In this document: one piece after another, positions 17,368 to 26,176 of the stretch
How the letters are laid out: every line of letters starts with the position of its first letter
How positions within the stretch are numbered: the first letter of the stretch is position 1
NCBI GenBank assembly: GCA_051000345.1
Contig: JBPCOJ010000106.1
Span: forward strand, 6,073-70,072
DNA: 64,000 bases
Direction: 5' to 3'
DNA from: JBHENC01 sp051000345
GTDB lineage: Bacteria; Acidobacteriota; Blastocatellia; Pyrinomonadales; Pyrinomonadaceae
The notes under the pieces: generated by a model
What the model was told of the DNA's origin: nothing
What the model saw: only the letters and a program-made list of their open reading frames with translations
The model's database searches: none
Position numbers and translations under genes: made by a program

Positions 17368-17991
17368 ATGACGTTTTATTGCCAGACGTGCGGCTCGAGC
17401 ATTGCGCCCGGCGCGCGTTTCTGTTCCGGGTGCGGAAGCATCGCCGTCGATCCCGAAACAACGCGCATGGCTGCCGTCAATGTCGCTGCGCCGACTAACT
17501 CTGTGCGCGACACGTTGCCATCCCAAACGCGCAACGCAGAATCGAACGAAGTCGAGCGCGCCGTCTTCACGATAAGCCCGACGCGGCTCTTCGTTAAGAC
17601 GGGCTACGCGGCGGCAGCAATGTGCTCGATTATGCTGATTGTGCTGCTCGCGCTCGTCAACGCTCCGCCGCTCGCATCCGTGCTATTCGGGCTGTCGCTT
17701 CTGCTCGTTCCCGCTTTTTATCATTTTCGCCTGAACACGATTCGTTACACGTTGACTGATTCTAAAATTGAAATCAGCGAAGGACTTTTCGCCAAGACGA
17801 CGCGCAATATTCCTTTGCGCAATATTCAGGACGTGACCGTTTCCGCGAGCATCGCGCAACGCCTGCTCGGTGTCGGCAACATACTGATCGACAACGCGAG
17901 CGAAGCGGGCGGCAAAACAATCTTGCGTAACATACGCAACCCGCGCCGCCACGCCGATCTGCTTTTGCGCGAACTCCGCCGCTGGCGCTAA
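17368..17991 (+). CDS. Zinc-ribbon and bacterial PH-domain membrane protein
   Basis: 207 residues. An N-terminal zinc ribbon has two CxxC knuckles (CQTCGSSIAPGARFCSGCG). Two adjacent transmembrane helices lie at about residues 75-120 (YAAAAMCSIMLIVLLALV and LASVLFGLSLLLVPAFY). A bPH2/YdbS-like domain follows (IRYTLTDSKIEISEGLFAKT, RNIPLRNIQDVTVSASIAQR). Such proteins sit in the inner membrane; their biochemistry is mostly unknown. It lies three bases after the receiver-domain gene, which suggests the two work together. Confidence 0.8.
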   Translation: MTFYCQTCGSSIAPGARFCSGCGSIAVDPETTRMAAVNVAAPTNSVRDTLPSQTRNAESNEVERAVFTISPTRLFVKTGYAAAAMCSIMLIVLLALVNAPPLASVLFGLSLLLVPAFYHFRLNTIRYTLTDSKIEISEGLFAKTTRNIPLRNIQDVTVSASIAQRLLGVGNILIDNASEAGGKTILRNIRNPRRHADLLLRELRRWR

Positions 17992-18104
17992 TCGCTTCTT
18001 CGCAATGTTTTATGCGCAACCGCGCGAACGGCGTGGAACATCTAACTTCTTCCGGTGTCTAAACAATTTTGCTTGTTCGATGATTCCCGCGCGAGAGGTC
18101 TATT

Positions 18105-19286
18105 TTGCTGATTCAACGTTTATCGAAACTGCCTTTTATACTCCTGTTGCTTTCGTATCTTTGTGTGCTGGCGACGGCAAACACCTTCGACCAATCCGGT
18201 GAGGCAGCGAAGATGCTGCCCGAACGCGTCGGGGAGTTTCGCGCGCAGGCCACAGCACATTCTTTCAGCGCTCAGGATTTCAATGCTGTATCCGGCGCAT
18301 CGCGCGAGTATCGATCCGCGAAGGGCGAGAGAGTGAAAGTCACTCTTCTTAAAACGCGCTCCGATTCCAGTGCTTACGCGCTTTTGACAGTCCCGTTATA
18401 CAAAACAGATGAAAAGGAACAGAGTTTCAATAAAATTTCACCGCTACAGCTTACAAAAACAAATGAAGCAGGCACCGCCAGCATCGTGTCGCCGGGTAAT
18501 ATTATTTTTTTCAAAGGCGCGAATGTAGTGGTCGTAGATGCGATAGCCAAAGATACGAACTCTGCGGAAACTGCGCTCGCCTTTGCGCGCCCTTTTGCGC
18601 AAACTCTTGAGGCTAACGAAAACGAAATTCCCGTGCTCGTCAAACATCTTCCCGATTGGGAAACGGCGCAGGCGCACGCGGCTTATGCCGTCAGCCTCGC
18701 TTCGCTGAAAAATATAATCGAAGGCCAGCCCGTGCTCGATGCTCTTGATTTTATAGAGGGAACCGAAGCCGTCGTCGCGCCTTATGATTCGTCGCAACTC
18801 GCCATCTTGGAATACACGACCCCGCAGATTGCAGCGGACAACGATGCACGCGTGAAGGAATCTATCAACAAATTGCGCGGCGAAAATCAGCCTGCGCCTT
18901 CTGCTTACAGGCGCGTCGGCAACTATTCAGTTTTCGTTTTCAATGCGCCGAACGCACAGACAGCCGAAAATTTAATCAATCAGGTTCACTATGAACAGCT
19001 CGTGCAGTGGCTCGGCGATAATCCGCGCGCATTGCAGCGCGCCCAGCATGAATATGCGGCGACAACCGCCGCAGTGATTTTGTCGGTGCTCAAAGCTTCC
19101 GGCCTCGCGCTCATCTTGTGCCTCGGCGTCGGCGTGATGTTCGGCGGCATAGTTTTTCGCCGCCGCCGCGCCCAACAGACGGCAAACGCCGCCTATACGG
19201 ATGCAGGCGGGCTGATGCGCCTCAACCTCGATAATCTGTCAGCGCAAACAGACCCCGCCAGATTGCTCGGTAAAGGCGAAAATTAA
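18105..19286 (+). CDS. Exported membrane-anchored protein of unknown function (DUF6599-like)
   Basis: 393 residues, start TTG at 18105. Residues 7-26 (KLPFILLLLSYLCVLATANT) form a signal peptide, and one C-terminal transmembrane helix lies near 328-350 (LALILCLGVGVMFGGIVF), followed by a basic RRRR stop-transfer. Between them is a periplasmic region with motifs such as MLPERVGEFRA, VKVTLLKTRSDSSAYALL and FFKGANVVVVDA. From memory this resembles DUF6599-type proteins of Acidobacteriota, but no function is known. The topology is a large periplasmic domain with a short cytoplasmic tail. A perfect 20-bp terminator hairpin follows. Confidence 0.75.
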   Translation: MLIQRLSKLPFILLLLSYLCVLATANTFDQSGEAAKMLPERVGEFRAQATAHSFSAQDFNAVSGASREYRSAKGERVKVTLLKTRSDSSAYALLTVPLYKTDEKEQSFNKISPLQLTKTNEAGTASIVSPGNIIFFKGANVVVVDAIAKDTNSAETALAFARPFAQTLEANENEIPVLVKHLPDWETAQAHAAYAVSLASLKNIIEGQPVLDALDFIEGTEAVVAPYDSSQLAILEYTTPQIAADNDARVKESINKLRGENQPAPSAYRRVGNYSVFVFNAPNAQTAENLINQVHYEQLVQWLGDNPRALQRAQHEYAATTAAVILSVLKASGLALILCLGVGVMFGGIVFRRRRAQQTANAAYTDAGGLMRLNLDNLSAQTDPARLLGKGEN

Positions 19287-19309
19287 ATTGCGGTGCAAGC
19301 TTCGGTCAT

Positions 19310-19354
19310 AGAAAAAGCGGCGTTAAGGTCAACCACCTTAACGCCGCTTTTTCT
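19310..19354 (+). terminator. Intrinsic terminator with a perfect 20-bp stem
   Basis: The left arm 19310-19329 (AGAAAAAGCGGCGTTAAGGT) is the exact reverse complement of the right arm 19335-19354, with a 5-base loop. The right arm ends in a T-run. It ends the gene at 18105-19286 and would work in both directions. Confidence 0.9.
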
Positions 19355-19359
19355 ATGTA

Positions 19360-19550
19360 CCCTTAAAAAGTTTGCGGGTTGCCGGTCTTCCTGTAAGGCT
19401 CCCCCAAGCCTGTTCAGGACGATGACCGGCAACCTAGCAACTTAATGCTCTTATGACCGCTTTGCGATTGATGACCCCGTTCCCCCGAAAGAGCCATCAT
19501 TTGCTTTTTAGAATGAGAGAACGCCTCCCCCAAAGCCTTCACTCATTGCC
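19360..19550 (+). ncRNA. Non-coding region with nested hairpins and C-rich loops, possible small RNA
   Basis: The 19355-19832 stretch has no supported gene; an 85-codon frame at 19453-19710 has poor codon use and no ribosome site. A long nested hairpin is clear. Outer arms are GGTTGCCGGTC (19377-19387) and GACCGGCAACC (19424-19434), then TCCTG/CAGGA, then AGGCT/AGCCT around a CCCCCA loop. Two more C-rich stretches follow: TTCCCCCGA near 19480, and CCTCCCCCAAAG near 19525 enclosed by AATGAG/CTCATT. Three similar C-rich loops could pair with ribosome-binding sites, as in known C-rich regulatory RNAs. On the minus strand the first hairpin is followed by a T-run and could instead be a terminator for the gene at 19833-20957. 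No known RNA family is recognised. Confidence 0.4.
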
Positions 19551-19832
19551 GTCGTTCGAGCCTACCCACTCTAACCCCTTAATCTACTCTTATCATTTTA
19601 ACCGTTTTGCCCTAGTGCAACGCCCGTGCCATGCGGCTTGTGTAGCAAGTAACAGCAAGCTCTTGCACGTTTTCCTAGTAAAAACTATTGCTATGAAAGT
19701 CGATAGTTAGAGACCAACTACGGCAGCTAAGAGTAAATTGCACTTTTCTAATACAAGAGCACCGTATCTCTGAATTATTTTAATTCACGAAAAGCAAAGG
19801 TCGCAGTTATGTGATTGAAGCAAGCTAAGCAA

Positions 19833-20957
19833 TCAGGGCAAAGCATTGATGAGCGCGTCTATTTCGCCAGCGTTATTGTACATGTGCGGCGAAATCCGCA
19901 GGCGTTCTCCGCGTGGCGCGACGATGATATTTTGTTGCTGAAGATGTGCGTAGAGCGCCTTCGCCGTGTGGTCTCCCTTGTGGCGGATGCAAACGATCTG
20001 CGATTTTTCACCGACACTCCGCGAACTAATAATTTCGTAATCGCGCCCGCGCAATCCTTCGCACAAATAATCCGTCAAGTCATTCAAGTGCGCGGCAATG
20101 GATTCGATGCCCGTTTCGTGCAGCAGTTTCAAGCTCGCTTCAAGCCCGTGAATTAAGGCCGTCGCCGCCGTGCCTGTTTCCCACGCGAGCGCGCCCTCGC
20201 TCCACTCCTGCTCGAAATTGCTGTAATCCTCCGGGTCACGCACGCTGACCCAACCGACGAGCGTCGGCTCGATTCTCTCTCTCGCGCGGTCAGAGAGATA
20301 CAGCACCCCGACGCCTTCCGGCGTCAGCAGCCATTTGTGGCAAGCGCTCGCGGCAACGTCCACCAGTTCAGCTTCGACATCGATCGGCAGCACGCCGAGC
20401 GCCTGAATTACATCGACCACCAGCAGCGCATCGTGCGCCCGCGCCGCACGTCCGAGACGCTCTAAATCCGCGCGAAAGCCTGAAGCATACTGCACCCAGC
20501 TAATGGCGACGACGCGCGTGCGCCCGTCAATCAAATTGATAAGCTCGTCCAAATCTATGCGCCCGTTTCGTTCCTCGCAAAAGCGAATTTCGACGCCGTA
20601 TACTTCGCGCAAACGCAGCCATGGATAAATGTTCGACGGAAATTCGCCGCGAAAAGTGACGATGTTATCGCCCGCCTGCCAGCGCAAGCCGTTGGCGACA
20701 GTCGAAAGGCCGTCCGAAGTATTGCGCATAAAAGCAATCTGCTCCGGGCGCGCGCCGAGCAGCGCCGCCATTAATTTTCGCGCATTCTCTTTCACCGCCA
20801 CCCAGCGCCGGTAGTGCAGCGAGCCGTTCCGCGCCACATCTTCCAGATGCGCTGTGACGGCTTGGATGGTCGGCGCGGGCGGCGGAGAGACAGCCGCGTG
20901 ATTCAAATAAACCGTATGCTCCGAAATAGGAAAAAGCGCGCGCAAATCTTCGTTCAT
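19833..20957 (-). CDS. Class V aminotransferase (cysteine desulfurase-like)
   Basis: 374 residues, PLP-dependent class V fold. It starts LFPISEHTVYLNHAAVSPPP, has FMRNTSDGLSTVANGL (cofactor phosphate region), a WVQYASGFRADL segment, VDVIQALGVLPID with the PLP-ring Asp, and the Schiff-base Lys in ASACHKWLLTPEGVGVLY. The C-terminal domain ends RGERLRISPHMYNNAGEID. It resembles cysteine desulfurases and isopenicillin-N-epimerase-like enzymes. There is no Fe-S assembly partner nearby, so the substrate is open. Cytoplasmic. Confidence 0.85.
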   Translation of the reverse strand: MNEDLRALFPISEHTVYLNHAAVSPPPAPTIQAVTAHLEDVARNGSLHYRRWVAVKENARKLMAALLGARPEQIAFMRNTSDGLSTVANGLRWQAGDNIVTFRGEFPSNIYPWLRLREVYGVEIRFCEERNGRIDLDELINLIDGRTRVVAISWVQYASGFRADLERLGRAARAHDALLVVDVIQALGVLPIDVEAELVDVAASACHKWLLTPEGVGVLYLSDRARERIEPTLVGWVSVRDPEDYSNFEQEWSEGALAWETGTAATALIHGLEASLKLLHETGIESIAAHLNDLTDYLCEGLRGRDYEIISSRSVGEKSQIVCIRHKGDHTAKALYAHLQQQNIIVAPRGERLRISPHMYNNAGEIDALINALP

Positions 20958-21055
20958 AAAAACTCACAAAAAGCTTTTTGTCTGCACATTCATAATTTTT
21001 AGCCGGGCAGATTACTCGCGCCACGAGGCTCTCGCGGAATTAGGCTTTCGCGTCG

Positions 21056-22120
21056 CTACGTGTTCGCTTTCCTTGATAATTCAAACGCTGCTCTGATTTC
21101 GCCGACTATATCGCCGCGATGATTCTGCACGGGAAAGCTGCTGTAAGGAGCAAGCTCGTGGAGCGCTTCAGCGGAAAGCACGCCGAGCTGCCGCAGGGCT
21201 TCGATAACGACTGTCGGGCGTCCGCGACGATCTTCGCCATCTTCGATTTTGAGCGCGAGACCCAGACCGCGCGGCCACTCTTTTGAAGGCAGCACGCCGA
21301 CGGTGTACACGCCCTCCGCGCCGACTTTTGAAATGAGTCGTCCATCTGTTGCGCGCATTAATTCCGTGTCGAGGCGTTCGATTGTGCCGCCGACCATTTC
21401 GGGATGCGTCGTCATTGCCGAAACGATTCGCTCGCACGCCACGCGCGTTTTGCCGTCGAAATCTTCCGGCGGCGCGACCAACCGCGCGTACATCAAGGCC
21501 ATCGCCTGAACCGGAATGCCGAAGACAGGCACGCCGCAACCGTCCACGCCAATCGCAATTTCTTCAATGGCAACATCGGAAAACTCTGCCACCGTTTCCC
21601 TTATCGTTTTTTGCACGGGATTGTCCGGCGAGTCGTAGCTTTTTGTTTCTGCTCCGAGATGAAGCGCCAGCGCGAGCATTCCCGTGTGCTTGCCCGAACA
21701 ATTATTTTGCAGCACGTTCGGGCTGATCCCGCGCTCCTGCATTTCGCGCGCGACTTCGCGGCTGAACGGTTCATGCTTGCCGCACTTCAAAGCGCTTTCG
21801 TCGAGACCTATTTTATGAAGCATCGTCGCCACGGTTTGCGTGTGGACGGGTTCGCCGCTGTGCGAGCCGCAACAGATCGCAATCTCCTGCGCGGTGAAAT
21901 TGAATCTATCCGCCGCGCCGGAAGCGACGAGTGGAACGGCCTGATGCGGCTTCGCAGATGAGCGCAAATAGGTCGTAATTTCGGGCGCGCCGAGTTGCGC
22001 GATAATCTGCCCGTCAGCATCGACGGCGACGAGATGCCCGCGATGGCGCGATTCGATAAGATGGCCGCGCGTTACTTCGACGAGCGGCGCGGGCGTCGGA
22101 ATCTGTTTTACCTTCATCAT
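21056..22120 (-). CDS. L-asparaginase, AnsA/ReAV (type II, Rhizobium) family
   Basis: 354 residues. The family signatures are PLVEVTRGHLIESRHRGHLV, the serine-lysine pair in RSSAKPHQAVPLV, NNCSGKHTGML and GVDGCGVPVFG. In the Rhizobium etli enzyme the Cys and Lys of the last two motifs form a metal site near the active centre, and all are kept here. It hydrolyses L-asparagine to aspartate and ammonia in the cytoplasm. The start codon follows directly after the stop codon of the upstream glycosyltransferase gene (TAG ATG), so the two are translationally linked. Confidence 0.88.
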   Translation of the reverse strand: MMKVKQIPTPAPLVEVTRGHLIESRHRGHLVAVDADGQIIAQLGAPEITTYLRSSAKPHQAVPLVASGAADRFNFTAQEIAICCGSHSGEPVHTQTVATMLHKIGLDESALKCGKHEPFSREVAREMQERGISPNVLQNNCSGKHTGMLALALHLGAETKSYDSPDNPVQKTIRETVAEFSDVAIEEIAIGVDGCGVPVFGIPVQAMALMYARLVAPPEDFDGKTRVACERIVSAMTTHPEMVGGTIERLDTELMRATDGRLISKVGAEGVYTVGVLPSKEWPRGLGLALKIEDGEDRRGRPTVVIEALRQLGVLSAEALHELAPYSSFPVQNHRGDIVGEIRAAFELSRKANT

Positions 22121-23389
22121 CTATTCATCGGCGACGGGCAAATTCGGCGTCATGGTTTTCGCGCGCGGCGGGCGCACGCCGCCTGTACGCTCGTACAATT
22201 TGCGTCCCTTCCACATCACGCCGCTGCCGGTCGCAATTTTAATGGTCGAGTTGGCGAGGATGGCGACGAACAAAGCATGTCCGAGCGGCACAGTGAAAGC
22301 ATACGAGATCGGCACACCGCACCTTTTATTAACAATCGCAAAAATCGAAACTTGAATTATCCACACCAGCGCCATCGGCACAAACACGCGCAGCCAACCG
22401 GTTCCCGCCTGCGTGCCGTTCGCCATGCCGACGATTACGCACCACAGCGCGATGAACAGCGGCGCGACGGCGAAGATCAGCACGCCGATGCCGCCCGCCG
22501 CCGCCTTGAGCAACGAAAACTCCGCGCCCGCAAACAGATTTTTCGTGAAGCCTTCCCATATTTCACTGAAGTTGGTTTGCATTCTGGTGCTGCACAAATC
22601 CGGCGCGTACTCTATGCGCAGCCGCGCGCCCGAACGCTTCAAGGCTTCCGCCATGCGCAAGTCTTCCGCCACTTCCGCGCGCACCGCATTGTATTCGCCG
22701 ACGCGCTGCAAAGCTTCGCGCCGCATTAGAAAAAAACCGCCGATGCCGATTGCCTCGCGCCGCTTCGGATCGTTGACGCGGTGAACGGGGAGCGCGACGA
22801 CCATGAACCAACCGAACACGGGCATAAACACGCGCTCCCAAAACGACAAGCAATCGACGCGCGGAATAAACGTCACCGCATCGTAAGTGCCTGTTAGCGC
22901 CGTCACCATCGCCGTTCGCAATGCGCGGCGTTCATAAATCATATCGGCGTCTGTCGCAAGCACCCATTCGCCGCGTGATGCCGCAAGCGCCTGCTGCATC
23001 GCGCGCGGCTTGCCGAGCCATCCGTCCGGCAGCGGCGCGCCGTCGATCCCGCGCAGGCGTTCGTTTGTCTTCGCCAGCGCGTGCAACATTTCTCCGGTTC
23101 GATCCGTCGAGCGATCATCAACCGCGACGATCTCGAAATTTCCATAATCCTGCGCGAGCATCGAATTGATTGCCGCGCCGAGCACGCGTTTTTCTTCGTT
23201 GCGCGCCGGAACGAGAATGGAAACAAGCGGCGCATCGCTTTGTTTTAAGTTCTCAAAGTCGTTCGCAACGGGCGCAAGCGATGGTTGGCGCGCTAAGCCG
23301 CGCAACGTCAAAAAAGCGCCGATCAGCCATAGCGCAACCGTCACCCATGCGATGCCCGCAAGCCAGTTAAGCGCAGTCAACTCGAACAT
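22121..23389 (-). CDS. Family 2 glycosyltransferase, membrane-bound, hopanoid-associated HpnB-like
   Basis: 422 residues. A transmembrane helix at about 7-28 (LNWLAGIAWVTVALWLIGAF) is followed by a GT2 domain: SILVPARNEEKRVLGAAI, the nucleotide-binding DDRSTDRTGEML, the DxD-like ATDADMIYERRAL, and RREALQRVGEYNAV. Three or four C-terminal helices follow (near 280-385). The layout matches HpnB/CrtQ-like transferases that use lipid acceptors at the inner membrane. No hopanoid or carotenoid genes are nearby, so the acceptor is uncertain. The stop abuts the start of the asparaginase gene. Confidence 0.8.
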   Translation of the reverse strand: MFELTALNWLAGIAWVTVALWLIGAFLTLRGLARQPSLAPVANDFENLKQSDAPLVSILVPARNEEKRVLGAAINSMLAQDYGNFEIVAVDDRSTDRTGEMLHALAKTNERLRGIDGAPLPDGWLGKPRAMQQALAASRGEWVLATDADMIYERRALRTAMVTALTGTYDAVTFIPRVDCLSFWERVFMPVFGWFMVVALPVHRVNDPKRREAIGIGGFFLMRREALQRVGEYNAVRAEVAEDLRMAEALKRSGARLRIEYAPDLCSTRMQTNFSEIWEGFTKNLFAGAEFSLLKAAAGGIGVLIFAVAPLFIALWCVIVGMANGTQAGTGWLRVFVPMALVWIIQVSIFAIVNKRCGVPISYAFTVPLGHALFVAILANSTIKIATGSGVMWKGRKLYERTGGVRPPRAKTMTPNLPVADE

Positions 23390-23570
23390 AATTTAAGAAT
23401 TCACAACGAGAAAACGACGAGAAAATTTAGAGGCTCATCTTACCATGCCTGCCATGCTCCACGAATGTTGCGGCTTCACCGCACCTTATGCCATTTGCAA
23501 ATGCGAATCGCTATAAACACACCACGCGTGAAGACGTGAATTGAACAAACAACATTCCGAACATAAGAAA

Positions 23571-23595
23571 AGGCCGCTGACTTATACAGCGGCCT
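23571..23595 (-). terminator. Intrinsic terminator after the 3D-domain gene
   Basis: AGGCCGCTG (23571-23579) pairs with CAGCGGCCT (23587-23595) around a 7-base loop. On the minus strand it is followed by TTTTCTTATG, so it terminates the gene at 23631-24260. Confidence 0.75.
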
Positions 23596-23630
23596 CTTTA
23601 TAAAATTCTCCGGCAACAATAGCGAGCGAA

Positions 23631-24260
23631 TTAACTGCCGCGTGAATTGCGTGCGCTGCTGGCACGTTTTCCGCCGTAGCTCAACACCGTCAGCCGAACG
23701 CTGCGGCGTCCGAAGCGGCGTGCTTCACTTGTCGTAGGAACCCACACATCTATTCTTCGCCCGCGCACGCCGCCGCCCGTGTCCGTCACAAGGTAAACGC
23801 CCGTGTATGAACCGGCTTCGATGCGCACGCTCGATCCGAGCGGCAACACTGTGCGATCCGTCGCAATCATGCCCTTGCCGACGACAAGCCCGCTGGCGGT
23901 TCGTCCTTGCAAGCAGTAAGCGGTGGCAACATAGTTTTGCGCGGCGGCGGCCCGTGGCGTAGCGTTCGACGCCGAAACAGCAAGCGGCATCATTTCGCGT
24001 GTGGCCTTCGGCGCAGTTGTTTTATGAATTGTCTTTGAAACTTTTGCCGTTGCATCGACTGTCGCATCGACGTGAAGCGCGTTGGAAGCGAGCGATGCTT
24101 TCGTTATCGTCGCGGCAAAGGGAATGTCTTGCTCTTGTCGATTTAGGGTTTGGTGCGAAGCGGCGTTCGGTTCGGCAACGAGCGGGCGAGCGTAAAAAGC
24201 GAATGAGCCTAAAAGCAGCGCGGTGGTCAAAGCGGCACTGCCGCTCAAGAGGGATTTCAT
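23631..24260 (-). CDS. Exported 3D-domain (Asp-Asp-Asp) cell-wall protein
   Basis: 209 residues. Residues 1-30 are a signal peptide (SAALTTALLLGSFAFYARPL). A Ser/Ala/Thr-rich linker reaches about residue 105, then a 3D domain: VATAYCLQGRTASG, MIATDRTVLPLGSSVRIE and YLVTDTGGGVRGRRIDVWVP, which hold the three conserved Asp residues. The domain is found in lytic transglycosylases of the MltA/YocH type and in spore or resuscitation factors. Here it is alone, so the protein is probably a small periplasmic wall hydrolase. A GGAGACCC site precedes the ATG at 24260. Confidence 0.88.
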   Translation of the reverse strand: MKSLLSGSAALTTALLLGSFAFYARPLVAEPNAASHQTLNRQEQDIPFAATITKASLASNALHVDATVDATAKVSKTIHKTTAPKATREMMPLAVSASNATPRAAAAQNYVATAYCLQGRTASGLVVGKGMIATDRTVLPLGSSVRIEAGSYTGVYLVTDTGGGVRGRRIDVWVPTTSEARRFGRRSVRLTVLSYGGKRASSARNSRGS

Positions 24261-24426
24261 ATCAGAGGGTCTCCTGTCCGGGTCAAATAATTCTTTCCAA
24301 CGAACGCGCCGCGCGGGTCTGATACTTTCTGTGACACGACCTTCAGCTCTAGGAGTAATCGAAAAAAGTCAGCCGAAGTTGGGGGCTTGCATCCTTGATG
24401 CAGCGCGTGGAAAGAGCAAAAACAAA

Positions 24427-24455
24427 AACAAGCGAACTGTTCAAGTCCGCTTGTT
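24427..24455 (-). terminator. Intrinsic terminator downstream of dapF
   Basis: AACAAGCGAACT (24427-24438) pairs with AAGTCCGCTTGTT (24443-24455) with one mismatch and a short loop. The minus strand continues TTGTTTTTGTTTTTG. It lies about 100 bases past the dapF stop. The 24261-24426 remainder is the leader of the 3D-domain gene, in which I see no known riboswitch. Confidence 0.75.
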
Positions 24456-24557
24456 ACAAAAAAGAGACTAACATATTGCGAAAGTGTTGTCTAGCCCGAA
24501 CCGTAATAAATTTTACAAACTCTTCGCTTTTCCAACTCAACTGCCGTACTCACACGG

Positions 24558-25415
24558 CTACACGCCGCCCAACCATTTGCCGCTGTAAACCACATCGGCC
24601 TTGCCCGTCAACACCACCTGATCGTCTGATTCACGCCACACGATTTTAATCAAACCGCCCTGCGTCCAGACGTTTACATCCCGCTCCGTTTTACCGTTAA
24701 TTACGGATGCGACAACCGCCGCGCACGCGCATGTCCCCGAAGAAAACGTCTCGCCCGCGCCGCGCTCCCAGATACGCAACTCTATGTTATGCCGGTCACG
24801 CACGCGCACGAATTCAACGTTCGTGCGTTCTGGAAACGATTCGTGTTTTTCCAACGCGCGCCCGATTCGTCGCCAATCCATCCTCTCGAAATCCTCGACA
24901 AACACAGCACAGTTCGGATTGCCCATCAAGAGCGCCGTCACACGAACAGTTTCGCCTTCAATTATCAACGGGTAATCCGTGACACGTTCAAGCACCTTCT
25001 CCGTCAACATCGGAATTGCTATGCTCTCGAATTTCGGTTGTCCGAGTTCAGACTCGAACAAAAAATGCCCCGCCGCATCGTTCTCGCGCAAGTGATAAAT
25101 CACCATGCCCGCGCGCGTTTCCAAACGCAAGGTTTCACCTGCCCACAATTTCCTGTAATAAAGATACGCCGCCGCGCAACGTGTTCCATTGCCTGACAAT
25201 CCGGCCTCGCCGCCGTCCGGATTAAAGATACGCACCACGAAATCCGCGCTTTCATCCGCTGCTTCAGAGATCAATGCGACTCCGTCCGCGCCCGCTCCGT
25301 AATGCCTGTCGCACACGCGCCGCACCAAATCATTCAACGATCCGACTGCGGCAACCTGACTTGCCTCGACGACAATGTAATCATTGCCGAAACCTTGAAA
25401 TTTAATGAAGCGCAT
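24558..25415 (-). CDS. dapF: Diaminopimelate epimerase
   Basis: 285 residues from the ATG at 25415; an in-frame upstream start at 25511 adds 32 unrelated residues. It opens MRFIKFQGFGNDYIVVEASQ as DapF proteins do. The two catalytic cysteines are in GLSGNGTRCAAAYLYYRK and FSSGTCACAAVVAS. It converts LL- to meso-diaminopimelate for lysine and peptidoglycan synthesis in the cytoplasm. The spacer upstream holds a short word repeat (ACCGGAT / GCCGGAT around 25430). Confidence 0.95.
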   Translation of the reverse strand: MRFIKFQGFGNDYIVVEASQVAAVGSLNDLVRRVCDRHYGAGADGVALISEAADESADFVVRIFNPDGGEAGLSGNGTRCAAAYLYYRKLWAGETLRLETRAGMVIYHLRENDAAGHFLFESELGQPKFESIAIPMLTEKVLERVTDYPLIIEGETVRVTALLMGNPNCAVFVEDFERMDWRRIGRALEKHESFPERTNVEFVRVRDRHNIELRIWERGAGETFSSGTCACAAVVASVINGKTERDVNVWTQGGLIKIVWRESDDQVVLTGKADVVYSGKWLGGV

Positions 25416-25561
25416 AGAAGGTAGATACCGGATATTAGATGCCGGATGTGAGAGAGAGTTCTGACGAAAACTTTCTTTACTAAATGCAAAGCAATTTAAC
25501 GCTCGAAGCAAGTTGCCGCGCGTACAGCGAAATTACACGCGAGTTTCCGGCGAGAAGCAAA

Positions 25562-26125
25562 CTAACTCGCGGTTGGCTCGACAGAATCGCTAGATTGCGC
25601 CTTTCGCTTAGAATTCAGGCTTCTGAACATCAACTCTCTTATTAGCAGCACGGCTAAAAGTATAGGAACGAATACAACCAACTCAATTAGGCTTGCCTTT
25701 ATTACTTCCTTCAAACTAAAGCCGACAGGAAATTCAGAAAATCCAATTAGTCCTGACTTGAATCTTTCTCTTAAGAACGGCCACAGTAACTCAACGCCGC
25801 CGCCTCTTTTGGTAGTCAGGAAATCCAGCAAGCCGTGTGAAAGGAAAGCGGCTCCCAAAGCCAGAACATTTCTAAGATGTGAGATACCCAATACGGCTAA
25901 CATCGAAGCTGTAACAATAAATGCCGCCAGAATTGAATGGCTAAACCCTCGATGCAATCCCCGACCAAAATGTAGCCCCCGAATGAGAAAGAAATCAAAA
26001 TCAGGACTGATAGCGAAAACCGATCCCAAGAGGAGTACGTGCCAATCACGATTTAGCGTACTCTGAGGCCGTCCAAGAGCGACAATGGTTGCGCCAACAA
26101 GTCCGTGGGCGATGGGTAATGGCAT
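25562..26125 (-). CDS. YdjM-like membrane-bound metal-dependent hydrolase family protein
   Basis: 187 residues. It begins MPLPIAHGLVGATIVALGRP and contains SPDFDFFLIRGLHFGRGLHR, GFSHSILAAFIV and AAFLSHGLLDFLTTKRGGGV. These His/Asp motifs in transmembrane helices are those of the YdjM/DUF457 family. Four or five membrane segments are visible, the last at 140-165 followed by a basic tail. Base composition is distinctly lower in GC (two sampled 60-base lines are under 40%) than neighbouring genes, and codon choice differs, so it may be a recent acquisition. Function is unknown beyond the family name. Confidence 0.8.
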   Translation of the reverse strand: MPLPIAHGLVGATIVALGRPQSTLNRDWHVLLLGSVFAISPDFDFFLIRGLHFGRGLHRGFSHSILAAFIVTASMLAVLGISHLRNVLALGAAFLSHGLLDFLTTKRGGGVELLWPFLRERFKSGLIGFSEFPVGFSLKEVIKASLIELVVFVPILLAVLLIRELMFRSLNSKRKAQSSDSVEPTAS

Positions 26126-26176
26126 ATAATCTACCGAACACGAAGCAATTCAACGCGTATTAATCTAACTTCCGGT

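Noticed and set aside
19424..19445. TAGCAACTTAATG resembling part of a tmRNA tag region
   Set aside because: No ANDEN-type tag codons precede it and no tRNA-like acceptor ends flank it.
19453..19710. 85-codon frame in the gap before the aminotransferase gene
   Set aside because: No ribosome site, unusual residue composition, and it overlaps structured non-coding sequence.
24261..24426. Possible c-di-AMP riboswitch before the 3D-domain gene, a common location for that class
   Set aside because: The conserved GGGGGACCC, GGGGTGAATC and CCCGAATCCGTC blocks are not present; only a ribosome site resembling GGAGACCC is.
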